From Dolomitihabitans soli (GTDB taxonomy: Bacteria > Actinomycetota > Actinomycetes > Streptosporangiales > Streptosporangiaceae), in the NCBI RefSeq assembly GCF_022213955.1, contig NZ_JAKNTW010000015.1, forward strand, positions 1-64,000: a DNA stretch of 64,000 bases, written 5' to 3'. Positions within the stretch are counted from its first letter, which is position 1; each line of letters begins with the position of its first letter. Shown in pieces: positions 7,692 to 17,390 of this stretch. The notes beneath the pieces are model-generated. The model was not told the origin of the DNA and did no database searches. It was given only the letters and a program-made list of their open reading frames with translations. Both the position numbers and the translations under genes were made by a program.

Positions 7692-8012
7692 CGTCTTGGG
7701 CTAGGCGGCCGAGATCCCGTTGTTAGCTACCCTGGCCAGCTCAGCGGGTCCTGTGCCCGATTCCACGACTTCCGGCGCCGCTCTCTGCCGCGCCTTCCTG
7801 TCCGGGCGTTGCCCCTGGTGTTTCAGCCGATGCGCGAAGCGCGGATGGGGCGCGGGAAGCACAACATACCCGAGACATACCGCCGTCTACTAGAACAGTA
7901 GTGGAACCGACTCTGGAGTAACTCGATACCCGTTTCAGCGGCGGGGCCAGCTTCGCGGTCGTCCGAAGCACAACAACACTCATCTTTGCACCACAAAAAC
8001 TGGAGGCTTCCT

Positions 8013-8372
8013 ATGCGTTTTCTGAGCATGGCTTTCGTGTGCGCCGCCCTGGTGACCGGATTCGCCGTCCCGGCCCAGGCTGCCGGCACCGCCCAGGCTG
8101 CCGGTACCGCCAAGGCCGCCGGTACCGCCCCGTCCTGCGTCGACCGCTACGTGTCCAGCCAGTACACGGGCAAGCGGAACAGCCTCGGCGAGGTGATGAA
8201 AAAGACCACCGTCAAGCTCACCAACAACTGCGGGAAGTCCGTGAAGGTCAAGGTGGCGTGGTCGTGGGCCTCTGACTCGGACTGCCGCAAGATCTCCAAG
8301 GGAAACAAGGCCTACGAGTCCATCGTGACGACCCAGGACCGGAAGCCCTACCAGAAGACCAAGAGCTGCTGA
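8013..8372 (+). CDS. Small secreted four-cysteine protein (tendamistat-like pattern)
   Basis: 119 residues with a Sec signal peptide ending AQA near residue 25, then three AAGTA/K repeats and a mature domain of about 78 residues with four cysteines (PSCVDRY, NNCGKSVKVKVAW, SDCRKI and C-terminal Cys). The ATG at 8013 has GGAGG 7 bases upstream. The cysteine order and the NNCGKSVKVKV strand recall the tendamistat-type alpha-amylase inhibitor fold, whose disulfides are 1-2 and 3-4. The WRY inhibitory triplet is missing and the first loop is longer, so inhibition of amylase is not implied. A factor-independent terminator follows. Confidence 0.85.
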   Translation: MRFLSMAFVCAALVTGFAVPAQAAGTAQAAGTAKAAGTAPSCVDRYVSSQYTGKRNSLGEVMKKTTVKLTNNCGKSVKVKVAWSWASDSDCRKISKGNKAYESIVTTQDRKPYQKTKSC

Positions 8373-8467
8373 GCGCTCAACCAGCGTAGTTGGCTCGACG
8401 TCGCGTCTGGGTGCCCGATGTTGGCGAACAGGGTCGGTTCTCTCTTCGGCTCAAGTGGTGGGTACAG

Positions 8468-8496
8468 AAGCCTCCGGCCAATGGAGTCGGGGGCTT
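8468..8496 (+). terminator. Terminator after the small secreted gene
   Basis: AAGCCTCCG and CGGGGGCTT pair over 9 bp (one G-U pair) around an 11-base loop. They are followed by GTTTGTGTTCGTTT, a T-rich tract in the direction of the gene at 8013. Confidence 0.65.
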
Positions 8497-8601
8497 GTTT
8501 GTGTTCGTTTAAGTTCTTCGGCGGCTAGATCTGGTACGGCGGGGCAGCACCGAGCCAACCAGCACGGCCCGCGTCGCTTTGGGGCGCAGGCCGTACGGGT
8601 G

Positions 8602-10257
<1,656 letters not shown>

Positions 10258-10291
10258 TCAGTACGGCCGGCCGCCTGACCTGCCGATTCAA

Positions 10292-10304
10292 CTGAAACTT
10301 TCAG
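10292..10304. promoter_or_regulatory. Palindrome CTGAAACTTTCAG (GH5 side)
   Basis: Identical to the 13-mer upstream of GH48 (3207-3219). Here it lies about 100 bp upstream of the GH5 start codon. Exact conservation at two cellulase promoters supports a shared regulator other than CebR. Confidence 0.65.
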
Positions 10305-10319
10305 GGAGGCGCGTGCCGA

Positions 10320-10439
10320 TGTGAACCGAAGGAGATGGTCAAGGGTGGCCGTGACGGCGCGCGGCCACGCGCGCTGGAGTGCCATGGGTCCACGGACGGT
10401 GACCAACGGCGGTGAGGGGCGCTGATGGGGCGGGCCGTA
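10320..10439 (+). repeat. 141-bp interspersed repeat, decayed copy 3
   Basis: About 120 bp aligns to copies 1 and 2 in the same orientation with many substitutions and small gaps. The best-kept part is the core CGCGCGCTGGAGTGCCATGG and the following GTCCACGGAC. It lies between the stop of the kinase gene and the GH5 promoter. Preservation of the core while the flanks drift suggests that the core is the functional or structural part. Confidence 0.7.
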
Positions 10440-10472
10440 TGAAATGAATATGCGCTTCGGGTTGGGCGGGGT

Positions 10473-11993
10473 TCAGGCTTGGCCGGTCGGGCGGATGAGG
10501 GCGCTGTCGATGCCGCTCAGCCGTACGTCGAGGGACTGGAGGAGGGGCTGGGGGAGCAGACCCTCGCGGTAGCGGTCCAGGACCTTGGTGCGGAGGCCGG
10601 CCAGGGCGCGGCCGGGGTCGGCGTCGTTGAGCAGGTTGCGGGCGACCTGATTGAGGTCCAGTGCGACGTGCTGCACGATCAGTTCGTCCTCCTCGGCCAG
10701 GGAGACGGTCATGGTGAACGCCTCGACCGCGTCGGGCAGCGAGGGCGCGGGCCGGCGCGACACGTCGAGCGTCTTGGTCCGGTCGGGGGCCGGTGTCGTC
10801 CTAACGCCTGGCTTGTTCGAGCGGTACGGCTTGGCCGTCATGTCCGGCGAGGCGGCCGCCGACGGCCCCACCACCGACACCCCGGACGGCCCGATTCCGG
10901 ACGGCTCAAGCTCGGCCGACCCGTTCTGGGAAGACCCGTTCTGGGAAGGCCCGGTGTCGGACAGCCTGGTGGAGGGATCGGTGGGGGGTTTCGTGATGGA
11001 GGGTGTCGTGGGCGGCCGGGTGCTGGTCGCCGGAGCCGCGAACGACTCGGGCGCGCCGGTGCCCTCGGTCCACGCGGCCACCCCCAGGGAGGCGGCCAGC
11101 GTCACCGCCACGGAGACGGCGGCCACCAGCCCCCGGGAGCGGACCGGCGCCGGCGAGACGAGCACCCGGCCGAGCCGCTCCGCGACGTGCTGCGCCTGCG
11201 GGCGAAGCTCGGGATCGGGATCCAGGCACCACTGGCACAGCGCCGCCACCTCGTTCGGCAGCCCCGGCACCTCGGGTACGGGCGGACGCCGGTCCCGCCG
11301 CGCCAGCTCGATCTCCTCCCAGGTCGTCTCCGGGTACGGCGTGCGCCCGGTGAGCATCTCGAAGAGCAGCACGCCGAGGGAGTAGACGTCGACGGCCGGA
11401 TCGATCGCCGCGCCCTCCAGGCGTTCCGGCGCGACGTACGGCGGCGTGCCGTACTCGGCCAGGCTCTCGTCGATCTGCTCGCCGACGAAGGCCGCGATGC
11501 CGAAGTCGAGCAGTTTGGCCCCGTCGCAGGTCAGCAGCACGTTCTCGGCCGTGACGTCGCGGTGCACGATGCCGCGCTCGTGGGCCGCCGCGAGCACGGT
11601 GGCCATCCGCACCGCGATCGGCACGGCTTCGCGCCAGGGCAGCGGGCCCTCGGTGATCCGCTCGGACAGCGGTCTGCCGTCGAGGAGGCGCATCACCACG
11701 TATGCGGCCATTCTGCCGCCCGAGGTGATCGTCTCACCGTAGTCGTAGACCTCGATCGCGTCGGGGTGGATCAGGCGTGCGGTGGCCCTGGCCTCGCGGC
11801 GGATGAGGTCGCGCTCGCCGTGGTCGGCTCCGAGTGGGCCGTCGAGCACCTTGACGGCCACCATTCGGTGCAACGACTGGTCGAACGCCCGCCAGATCGC
11901 GCTCATCCCCCCGGAGGCGATGCGTTCGAGCAGGCGGTACCGCCTCGTTAACACGTCCCCCTCGTGTAATCCGCCCAGTTCATGCTGATTCAC
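10473..11993 (-). CDS. Membrane Ser/Thr protein kinase (Hanks type)
   Basis: A 506-residue PknB-like kinase. The catalytic domain spans about 18-278: glycine loop IASGGMSAIW, Lys48 in VAVKVL, catalytic HRD at 144-146, DFG at 163-165, APE near 188-190. The catalytic loop reads HRDVTAEN instead of HRDLKPEN, so the usual Lys two residues after the Asp is replaced, which may weaken activity. One transmembrane helix (288-307) is followed by a Pro/Ser/Thr-rich extracellular stretch and a small helical C-terminal domain (about 425-500), with no PASTA repeats. Translation begins at a GTG that overlaps the last 14 bases of the LacI-family gene, so the two are coupled and probably share the CebR-box promoter. 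Confidence 0.92.
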   Translation of the reverse strand: MNQHELGGLHEGDVLTRRYRLLERIASGGMSAIWRAFDQSLHRMVAVKVLDGPLGADHGERDLIRREARATARLIHPDAIEVYDYGETITSGGRMAAYVVMRLLDGRPLSERITEGPLPWREAVPIAVRMATVLAAAHERGIVHRDVTAENVLLTCDGAKLLDFGIAAFVGEQIDESLAEYGTPPYVAPERLEGAAIDPAVDVYSLGVLLFEMLTGRTPYPETTWEEIELARRDRRPPVPEVPGLPNEVAALCQWCLDPDPELRPQAQHVAERLGRVLVSPAPVRSRGLVAAVSVAVTLAASLGVAAWTEGTGAPESFAAPATSTRPPTTPSITKPPTDPSTRLSDTGPSQNGSSQNGSAELEPSGIGPSGVSVVGPSAAASPDMTAKPYRSNKPGVRTTPAPDRTKTLDVSRRPAPSLPDAVEAFTMTVSLAEEDELIVQHVALDLNQVARNLLNDADPGRALAGLRTKVLDRYREGLLPQPLLQSLDVRLSGIDSALIRPTGQA

Positions 11994-12984
11994 GAATCAC
12001 CAGTTCTGTGGGAAGGATCGGATTGCTCGGTGGAGTCTCACCCGTGGCGGTGGCCATCAGGAGCAGACGGACGGCGATGGCGGTCAGGTCCTCGACGGGC
12101 TGCCGCACGGTGGTCAGGGTCGGGCTGGTGTGTCTGGCGATGGGAGCGTCGTCGTAGCCGATCAGGGCGACGTCGTCGGGTATCCGGCGGCCCGCCCGCC
12201 GCAGGGCCTGGATCGCGCCGGCCGCCATCGAGTCGGAGGCCGCGAAGACCGCGTCGAGCTGCGGCATCCTGCTGAGCAGCCACTGCATGGCGTGCGCGCC
12301 CGAGGCGTGGGTGAAGTCGCCGTAGGCGACCGGCACGTTGGCCACCCCGGCCCGTTCGAGCGTCTGCAGGAAGCCGCCGAGCCGGTCGGCCGCGCCGGGC
12401 AGGCCGGGTGGCCCGCCGATCGCGGCGATCGCCCGCCGCCCGCTGAGCAGCAGGTGCTCGGCGGCCTGCCGCCCGCCGTCACGGTTGTCCATGTCGACGT
12501 ACGGCAGGTCGAGGCCGTCGGGAGGCCGGCCGATGCTGCGGATGGGCACTCCGGAGGCGGCGAGTGTGACCATCAGGGGATGCCGGTCGCGGGCGCCGAT
12601 GAGCAGGATCCCGTCGACCGCGCCCGCGACGAGCGGCGGTGCCGTGATCGTCGACGTGCTGGCGGTCGCGGTCATCATCATCATCGGCACGCCGTGCCCG
12701 GTGAGCGTGTCGTCGGCGGCGGCGAGCACCCGGGCGTAGAAGGGTTCGGTGAACAGGCGTTGCGGGGGTTCGCAGACCACCGCCGCGATGAGCTGGTCGC
12801 ACCGGCGCGAGGAAACTCCGCGCGGGGCACGCCGCCGGACGTAGCCCAGCCGGGACATCGCGTCGTGGACCTGGCGTCGGGTCGAGGTGCTCACCCGCAC
12901 CGAGCCTGTCAGTACACGTGACGCCGTTGCTGGGGAAACGCCGGCTGCGGCGGCGACCTGAGCGAGCGTGGGCAGATCGTCCAT
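11980..12984 (-). CDS. cebR: LacI-family repressor, CebR-like
   Basis: A 334-residue LacI/GalR regulator. The helix-turn-helix with hinge is at about 4-60 (LAQVAAAAGVSPATASRVL), followed by a periplasmic-binding-protein-like effector domain. The ATG at 12984 has GGAGGAG just upstream; a TTG at 13005 is less likely. A perfect CebR box lies 31 bp upstream of the ATG, which indicates autoregulation and identifies the likely operator sequence of this protein. In Streptomyces CebR binds cellobiose or cellotriose and represses cellulase and uptake genes. No cebEFG transporter or beta-glucosidase is in the window; the downstream overlapping gene is a Ser/Thr kinase instead. Confidence 0.88.
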   Translation of the reverse strand: MDDLPTLAQVAAAAGVSPATASRVLTGSVRVSTSTRRQVHDAMSRLGYVRRRAPRGVSSRRCDQLIAAVVCEPPQRLFTEPFYARVLAAADDTLTGHGVPMMMMTATASTSTITAPPLVAGAVDGILLIGARDRHPLMVTLAASGVPIRSIGRPPDGLDLPYVDMDNRDGGRQAAEHLLLSGRRAIAAIGGPPGLPGAADRLGGFLQTLERAGVANVPVAYGDFTHASGAHAMQWLLSRMPQLDAVFAASDSMAAGAIQALRRAGRRIPDDVALIGYDDAPIARHTSPTLTTVRQPVEDLTAIAVRLLLMATATGETPPSNPILPTELVIRESA

Positions 12985-13014
12985 AGTCTCCTCCGCACCG
13001 ATCAAACGCGCAGG

Positions 13015-13028
13015 TGGGAGCGCTCCCA
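13015..13028. promoter_or_regulatory. CebR-type operator upstream of the LacI gene
   Basis: Perfect 14-bp palindrome TGGGAGCGCTCCCA, identical to the site at 3111-3124. Its position 31-44 bp upstream of the cebR-like ATG fits autorepression of the cebR-kinase transcript. Confidence 0.88.
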
Positions 13029-13134
13029 GAAACGTATCATTGTTTCTTAAGTGTCAACAGATGTTTCCGCAAAATCACCACGAAGCTCGTCAAATCGGCC
13101 GATGCGAAACTGTTTCTGCAGGTGACAGCCGTTA

Positions 13135-13461
13135 TTACCAGGGACCGTAGGGGCCGGAGTTGCCGCCCTTACCGATCTCCTTGACAGCGGGTCGTACGTC
13201 TGCGAGATAAACACCCGCGGCGATGACCGAGGCGATCGTGAAGATGCTGAGCGCCAGAAGGTACTGCACGGCGGCCGCGAAGGAGAAGAGCGTCGCGAAG
13301 CCCAGGATGATCAACCAGAGCTTCTTCGACTGCTTGCCGGTGACCGCGAAGGCGCGCGCGGGCGTGCGGACGGCGTGCACGAGCGCGAAGACCGACATGG
13401 CGAAAGCCGCGACGCCGAGGACCCAGAAGATCAGGTCGAGCACGCTGTGAATCTCGGGCAT
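13135..13461 (-). CDS. DUF2516 membrane protein
   Basis: A 108-residue protein with three hydrophobic helices and the DUF2516 pattern: a first helix followed by AVRTPARAFAVTGKQSKKLWLIILG, then a second and third helix ending VYLADVRPAVKEI, and a Gly-rich tail. The ATG at 13461 was chosen because GAGAGG lies 3-8 bases upstream. DUF2516 proteins are conserved in actinobacteria and have no assigned function. The gene is monocistronic here. Confidence 0.85.
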   Translation of the reverse strand: MPEIHSVLDLIFWVLGVAAFAMSVFALVHAVRTPARAFAVTGKQSKKLWLIILGFATLFSFAAAVQYLLALSIFTIASVIAAGVYLADVRPAVKEIGKGGNSGPYGPW

Positions 13462-13543
13462 TAACCTCTCCCCGCCTAGTCTCGGGCCATCGGACATCCC
13501 TACCCTAGTGCGCTTCGCGCCGTCTGTGCTCTACCGATCTTCC

Positions 13544-13954
13544 CTACTTGTCCGCGGCGGCGTGTTCGGCGTCGAAAGCGCGGCGGCTGGCGGCCACCGA
13601 GTCGCGGTGCGCGGCCGACCAGTCGGCGACGGTCTTGACCAACGAGGCCAGATCGCGGCCCATTCCGGTCAGGTCGTACTCGACCTGGGCCGGCACGGTC
13701 GGATAGACGGTCCGGCGGACCATCCCGTCACGTTCGAGGCGGCGCACGGTCAGGGTCAGCATCCGCTGGGAGATACCGGGGACGGCCCGCTGCAACTCCC
13801 GGAACCTGCGCGTTCCCTGCGACAACTCCACGACGACCAGGACGGACCACTTGTCGCCGATCCGATCGAGCACGTCACGAATGCCGCAGTCTTCATGGCC
13901 GTACTCCCCGGAGCGTGCGCAGGGGGTGGTTACCTCCGTGTTCGCGACCGACAT
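13544..13954 (-). CDS. HxlR-family transcriptional regulator
   Basis: A 136-residue winged-helix regulator with the HxlR signature CGIRDVLDRIGDKWSVLVV and ELQRAVPGISQRMLTLTVRRLERDG. It carries two N-terminal cysteines (Cys12 and Cys23). Related proteins YodB and HypR sense quinones or disulfide stress through such a cysteine. GGAGG lies 7 bases before the ATG. It is divergent from an NAD(P)H-dependent reductase gene, the same pairing as ytfH-qorB in E. coli, which suggests that it represses that gene and responds to quinone-like electrophiles (inference). Confidence 0.92.
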   Translation of the reverse strand: MSVANTEVTTPCARSGEYGHEDCGIRDVLDRIGDKWSVLVVVELSQGTRRFRELQRAVPGISQRMLTLTVRRLERDGMVRRTVYPTVPAQVEYDLTGMGRDLASLVKTVADWSAAHRDSVAASRRAFDAEHAAADK

Positions 13955-14026
13955 GAAAGTGCCTCCTTATGCAGTAACTCAGCCGTTCATCATGATTGTC
14001 CCCGTTGACCAGGGGAGCTGAATTCA

Positions 14027-14854
14027 ATGATTCTCATCACCGGCGCCGCCGGCGGGCTGGGCCGTCTCGTCGTCGATCGTCTCACCACCCGAGGCGACGC
14101 CTTCGTGGCGGGCAGCCGGACACCCGGCGAGCACGTCCGGAAGATCGACTTCGACGACCCGGCGGGACTCGCCGAGGGCTTCGCGGGAGCGGAGACCGTC
14201 CTGCTGATCTCGGCGGGCTACGGCGAGGACGACGTGGTCATCGCCAGGCACGGGGCGGCGATCGACGCGGCGGAGAAGGCCGGGGTGAGACACATCGTCT
14301 ACACCAGCCTCATGGGGGCCGGCGACCACCTGACCTTCGCGCTGCCCCACCGCTGGACCGAACGCCGTCTCATCGAGGGCACGGCCGACTGGACCATCCT
14401 GCGCAACGGGCTCTACGCCGAACTCCTCGTCCAGGATGCCGCCACGGCCGTCGCCTCGGGCACGCTCACCGCGCCGATCGGCACGTACGGCCTGGCCGCG
14501 GTGGCCCGCGAGGATCTCGCCGACGCGGCGGTCCGGGTGCTCGCCGATCCCGCCGCGCACCGGCACCAGATCTACGAGCTGGTGGGCGACCGCCCGATCG
14601 GCGGTGACCACCTCGCCGCCGCCCTCTCCACTCCCGACCGGCCCGTCGCCTACCGTCCGGGGACGCTGGCGGAGGTCCGCGAGGTGCTGACCGCGTTCGG
14701 CGCGGCGTCGTTCCAGGTGCCGATGCTCGTGTCGATCTACTCCGCCATCGCGGGCGGTTTCCTGGCGGACACCGGCGGCGACCTGCCCCACCTGCTGGGT
14801 ACGGCGCCGCGCCCCGCGCTCGACGTGATCCTCGCCGGCGCATCCGGGTCGTGA
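14027..14854 (+). CDS. NmrA/QorB-like NAD(P)-binding oxidoreductase
   Basis: 275 residues with an N-terminal Rossmann motif (ITGAAGGLGRLVVDRL) and the atypical-SDR layout of the QorB/NmrA group (ISAGYGEDD, then HIVYTSLMGA and TILRNGLYAELL). Members reduce quinones or act as redox sensors. AGGGGAGCTGAATTCA supplies a ribosome site before the ATG. The divergent HxlR gene is the likely regulator. Direct repeats of GGCGCATCCGGGTCGTGA follow the stop codon. Confidence 0.9.
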   Translation: MILITGAAGGLGRLVVDRLTTRGDAFVAGSRTPGEHVRKIDFDDPAGLAEGFAGAETVLLISAGYGEDDVVIARHGAAIDAAEKAGVRHIVYTSLMGAGDHLTFALPHRWTERRLIEGTADWTILRNGLYAELLVQDAATAVASGTLTAPIGTYGLAAVAREDLADAAVRVLADPAAHRHQIYELVGDRPIGGDHLAAALSTPDRPVAYRPGTLAEVREVLTAFGAASFQVPMLVSIYSAIAGGFLADTGGDLPHLLGTAPRPALDVILAGASGS

Positions 14855-14913
14855 AGGCGCATCCGGGTCGTGACCGGGTCGGCGCCCGGCCGTGACTCCC
14901 GCGGGCGCGGAGA

Positions 14914-14944
14914 ACGGGGCCCGCCGTGGCACGGCGGGCCCCGT
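14914..14944. terminator. Bidirectional hairpin between convergent genes
   Basis: Perfect 14-bp stem (ACGGGGCCCGCCGT with its complement) and a three-base loop. It separates the convergent reductase gene and HBHA-like gene and can serve both. Confidence 0.8.
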
Positions 14945-14955
14945 CTCAGCTGTGG

Positions 14956-15405
14956 CTAGCCGCCGGCCTTGGGCGTGCGGTTGGCGGTCTTCTTGGCGGC
15001 CGGCTTGGCGGCGGGCTTCACCACCGGCTCGGCGACGGCGGGCTCGGCCGACTCGGAGAGCTCCTCCAGCTCCAGGGCGGCCTCGCCGCTGACCCGGCTG
15101 ACGGCCTGGCGGCCACGGGAGGCGAACTCCTCGTAGATCTCGGTGGCCCGGCTGCCGACGACGCCGGCGTAGCCCTTGGCCCGCTCGGGCAGGTCCTTGG
15201 CGTAGACCTCGGCCTTGGACGCGTAGTCGCGGGCCATGACCGGCAGGTCCTTGGCGCTCAGGCGCAGCTCGCCGCGGCGCGCCTGGAGCTTCTCCAGCTG
15301 TACGGGCAGCTCGCGCAGCTTCTCGATGGCGTAGTCGCCCACGCCGGCGGCGGCGTAGAACGGCTTCGACTCGGTGAGCTTCTTGACCTCGGTGGCAAGC
15401 GTCAT
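14956..15405 (-). CDS. Heparin-binding-hemagglutinin-like coiled-coil protein
   Basis: 149 residues: an N-terminal helix, a long Lys/Glu/Ala-rich coiled coil (about 25-115), and an Ala/Pro/Lys-rich tail (KPAAKPAAKKTANRTPKAGG). This layout matches mycobacterial HBHA, though it is shorter. AAGGAAGG precedes the ATG, which lies 3 bases after the stop of the XRE gene, so the two form an operon. The same order (Rv0474 then hbhA, Rv0475) is found in M. tuberculosis. In non-pathogens these proteins are thought to bind membranes or nucleic acid; a role in adhesion is not implied. Confidence 0.82.
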   Translation of the reverse strand: MTLATEVKKLTESKPFYAAAGVGDYAIEKLRELPVQLEKLQARRGELRLSAKDLPVMARDYASKAEVYAKDLPERAKGYAGVVGSRATEIYEEFASRGRQAVSRVSGEAALELEELSESAEPAVAEPVVKPAAKPAAKKTANRTPKAGG

Positions 15406-15408
15406 GGG

Positions 15409-15924
15409 TTAACCTTCCTTGGTTTCCTGTGTGGCGTCGCCGTTGCCATTCGGAGAGTGCCTGATCGCGAAGGGCTCAAGCGCGGTCAGCAGCTCTTCGG
15501 GCAGCGACTCCTCGTCACGCCCGTGGGGCTCCGGCCGGGGATGCGCGTTCTGGGAGGTCTGCGCGTCCTCGTCCGGGGCTCCGGCGTGGTTCTCCTTGCG
15601 GAACGACTCATAGATGTCGATCAACACCTGGCGTTGCCGCACGGTGATGAACTTGTCGGCCCTGATGGCGGTCAGCACGTCGCTGTCGGGCTCGCGCTCC
15701 TCGATGAGCCCGGCCTGTACGTAGAGCGCCTGGGCGGAGATGTGCAGCCCCTTGGCGATCTGGTTCAGGATCTCCGCGCTGGGCTTGCGCAGCCCACGCT
15801 CGATCTGGCTGAGATAGGGGTTGGAGACCCCCGCCGTGGCGGCGAGCTGGCGAAGTGAGATCTTCGCCTGCGTGCGCTGGTCACGGATGTATTCGCCGAT
15901 CGAGCCGACCTTCGGTAGTGCCAT
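15409..15924 (-). CDS. XRE-family regulator upstream of the HBHA-like gene
   Basis: 171 residues with an N-terminal helix-turn-helix (about 8-65, QAKISLRQLAATAGVSNPYLSQIERG) and an acidic disordered C-terminus. The ATG at 15924 (MALPKVGSIGEYIRDQR) matches the Rv0474-type N-terminus; a much longer open frame continues upstream but only as antisense to the M56 gene. It is co-transcribed with the HBHA-like gene. Nearby, GTGCTTGCT and AGCAAGCAC form a loose 9-bp inverted repeat upstream, a possible autoregulatory site. Confidence 0.9.
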   Translation of the reverse strand: MALPKVGSIGEYIRDQRTQAKISLRQLAATAGVSNPYLSQIERGLRKPSAEILNQIAKGLHISAQALYVQAGLIEEREPDSDVLTAIRADKFITVRQRQVLIDIYESFRKENHAGAPDEDAQTSQNAHPRPEPHGRDEESLPEELLTALEPFAIRHSPNGNGDATQETKEG

Positions 15925-15992
15925 GCCTTCAGTATGCCCCGCGGTGCTTGCTATTGCAAACGCGTTGGCTAACACCAGCAAGCACTGGGCGG

Positions 15993-16913
15993 TTAGAGCG
16001 GGACGAGCCAGAGGAAGGGGGCGGACACGGTCAGGGTGGCCGCGAGGACGACACCGGCGGCACGCAGCGTCTGCGGTACGGCGGGGCCGGGAGTGATCAG
16101 GCGCTCGACGCGCAGCATCACGCCGTTGTGGGCGCCCATGCCCAGGGCTCCCTGCGGAGTGGGCACCGACGCGGCGGTGCCGAACCTGAGCAGCGCGGTG
16201 GCGAGCCGCCGGGGCGAGCAGAAACGCCTGGCACGGTCGTCGGCGGCCATCTCGATGAGCAGCTCGACCGTCTCCTGGGCGTCCCGCACCACCTGCGACC
16301 AGGGCAGCGCTCTGCGCAGCGCGGCGAACGGCAGCAGCACCAGATCGTGCCGCTCCCGGACGTGCGCGGACTCGTGAGCGAGCACGGCGGCCAGCTCGGC
16401 GGGCGAGAGCAGCTGCAGGGTGCCGGCGCTGACCACCACCTGGGAACGGAGACCGGGCAGGCAGTAGGCGGCGGCGCCCGGGTGGTCGACCACCCGCACA
16501 CCGGGCATGCCCGGGTCGTCCCTGGCGATCAGCGCGAGCAGGGCCCGGTGCCGGCGACGGGCGCTCAGCACGTTCACCCCCGCCGCGATCAGCACGCTGA
16601 CCAGCACGGAGAGCAGGCTGAGCCCGGTGACCAGGGCGAGTGTGTGGGGCAGGTCGAACGCGCTCGGCGGGCCGTACCCGCCGCTGGCGGCGGAGGCGGC
16701 GAAGGCGCCGAGACCGCCGAGCACGCCCCGGCCGTACGGCTGGAGGGCGTAGGAGAGCAGCGCCCCGGTGCTGGCCAGGCCCCAGGTCAGGCCCAGCGCC
16801 TGCCACAGGAGTATCGCGACGCGCGGCGCGCGGTAGGTCCACCGTGCGGCGGTGAACCTCCAGGCCGCGACTCCGCAGACCAGCGCGAGCGCCCCGAGGG
16901 CCGCCGCGGTCAC
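15993..16913 (-). CDS. M56-family (BlaR1-like) membrane metallopeptidase
   Basis: 306 residues with four or five transmembrane helices and a zinc-binding HESAH motif (HExxH) in LAAVLAHESAHVRERHD, plus a downstream Glu in the helix after ETVELLIEMAADDRA. The extracellular penicillin-sensor domain of classical BlaR1 is absent, as in actinobacterial M56 proteins. A GTG start overlaps the stop of the BlaI gene (GTGA), so the two are coupled. It probably cleaves BlaI or relays a cell-wall or respiratory stress signal to it (inference). Confidence 0.9.
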   Translation of the reverse strand: MTAAALGALALVCGVAAWRFTAARWTYRAPRVAILLWQALGLTWGLASTGALLSYALQPYGRGVLGGLGAFAASAASGGYGPPSAFDLPHTLALVTGLSLLSVLVSVLIAAGVNVLSARRRHRALLALIARDDPGMPGVRVVDHPGAAAYCLPGLRSQVVVSAGTLQLLSPAELAAVLAHESAHVRERHDLVLLPFAALRRALPWSQVVRDAQETVELLIEMAADDRARRFCSPRRLATALLRFGTAASVPTPQGALGMGAHNGVMLRVERLITPGPAVPQTLRAAGVVLAATLTVSAPFLWLVPL

Positions 16914-17266
16914 TCGTCCTCCAGCTCCGTGAGAGCCTGCCGCAGGATGTCGGCCTCCGAGCCGGAGACGGCCTGCGCGAATCGGGTGAGCGCGGCCGAG
17001 CGGTCACCCGTCATGTCGAGGGCGTCCAGCATCAGCTCGGCGACGTAGGCGTCGCGGGTCGCCTCGGGCTGGTAGCGCCACGCCCTGCCGTCGCGGGTGC
17101 GAAGCAGGAAACCCTTGCGGGTGAGCCGGTCGAGGACGGTCATGACGGTGGTGGGCGCGAGGTCCCTGTCCGCGATGTGCTTGCCCACCTCGCGGGCGGT
17201 CAGCGGGGTGTTCTGCGCCCAGAGGATGTCCATGATGCTGCGTTCGAGCTCGCCGAGACCCTTCAC
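16910..17266 (-). CDS. blaI: BlaI/MecI-family repressor
   Basis: A winged-helix repressor of 118 residues beginning [16 protein letters not shown], the usual family start, followed by [31 protein letters not shown] and a C-terminal dimerisation helix. The GTG at 17266 was chosen because a perfect 22-bp palindrome at 17292-17313 would otherwise lie inside the coding region; an ATG at 17350 would extend the protein by 28 low-complexity residues. Operon with the M56 peptidase. Autorepression through the palindrome is expected. Confidence 0.88.
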   Translation of the reverse strand: MKGLGELERSIMDILWAQNTPLTAREVGKHIADRDLAPTTVMTVLDRLTRKGFLLRTRDGRAWRYQPEATRDAYVAELMLDALDMTGDRSAALTRFAQAVSGSEADILRQALTELEDE

Positions 17267-17291
17267 GCCATTCAGACTAGCGCGGCCATTA

Positions 17292-17313
17292 CGACCCGTA
17301 GTACTACGGGTCG
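17292..17313. promoter_or_regulatory. 22-bp perfect palindrome, BlaI operator
   Basis: The sequence is symmetrical around GTAGTACTAC with CGACCC/GGGTCG arms. The core agrees with the TACTAC/GTAGTA elements recognised by actinobacterial BlaI. It lies 26-47 bp upstream of the chosen BlaI start. Confidence 0.8.
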
Positions 17314-17390
17314 TCGAGTTGGCCGTATCGGCCTCCAGAAGCGCGCTCATCTCCCTGTCCCCCCGATCGGCGTCTTCTTGGGCACACAGC

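Noticed and set aside
10479-11951. Plus-strand open frame opposite the Ser/Thr kinase
   Set aside because: Arg/Gly/His-rich shadow of the kinase gene, typical of high-GC DNA.
13544-14854. Toxin-antitoxin interpretation of the HxlR/oxidoreductase pair
   Set aside because: Sizes, divergent orientation and families fit a redox regulator and its target, as in ytfH-qorB.
15925-17007. Long N-terminal extension of the XRE regulator
   Set aside because: It runs in another frame of the M56 peptidase gene on the same strand and has no domain. The ATG at 15924 matches the family start.
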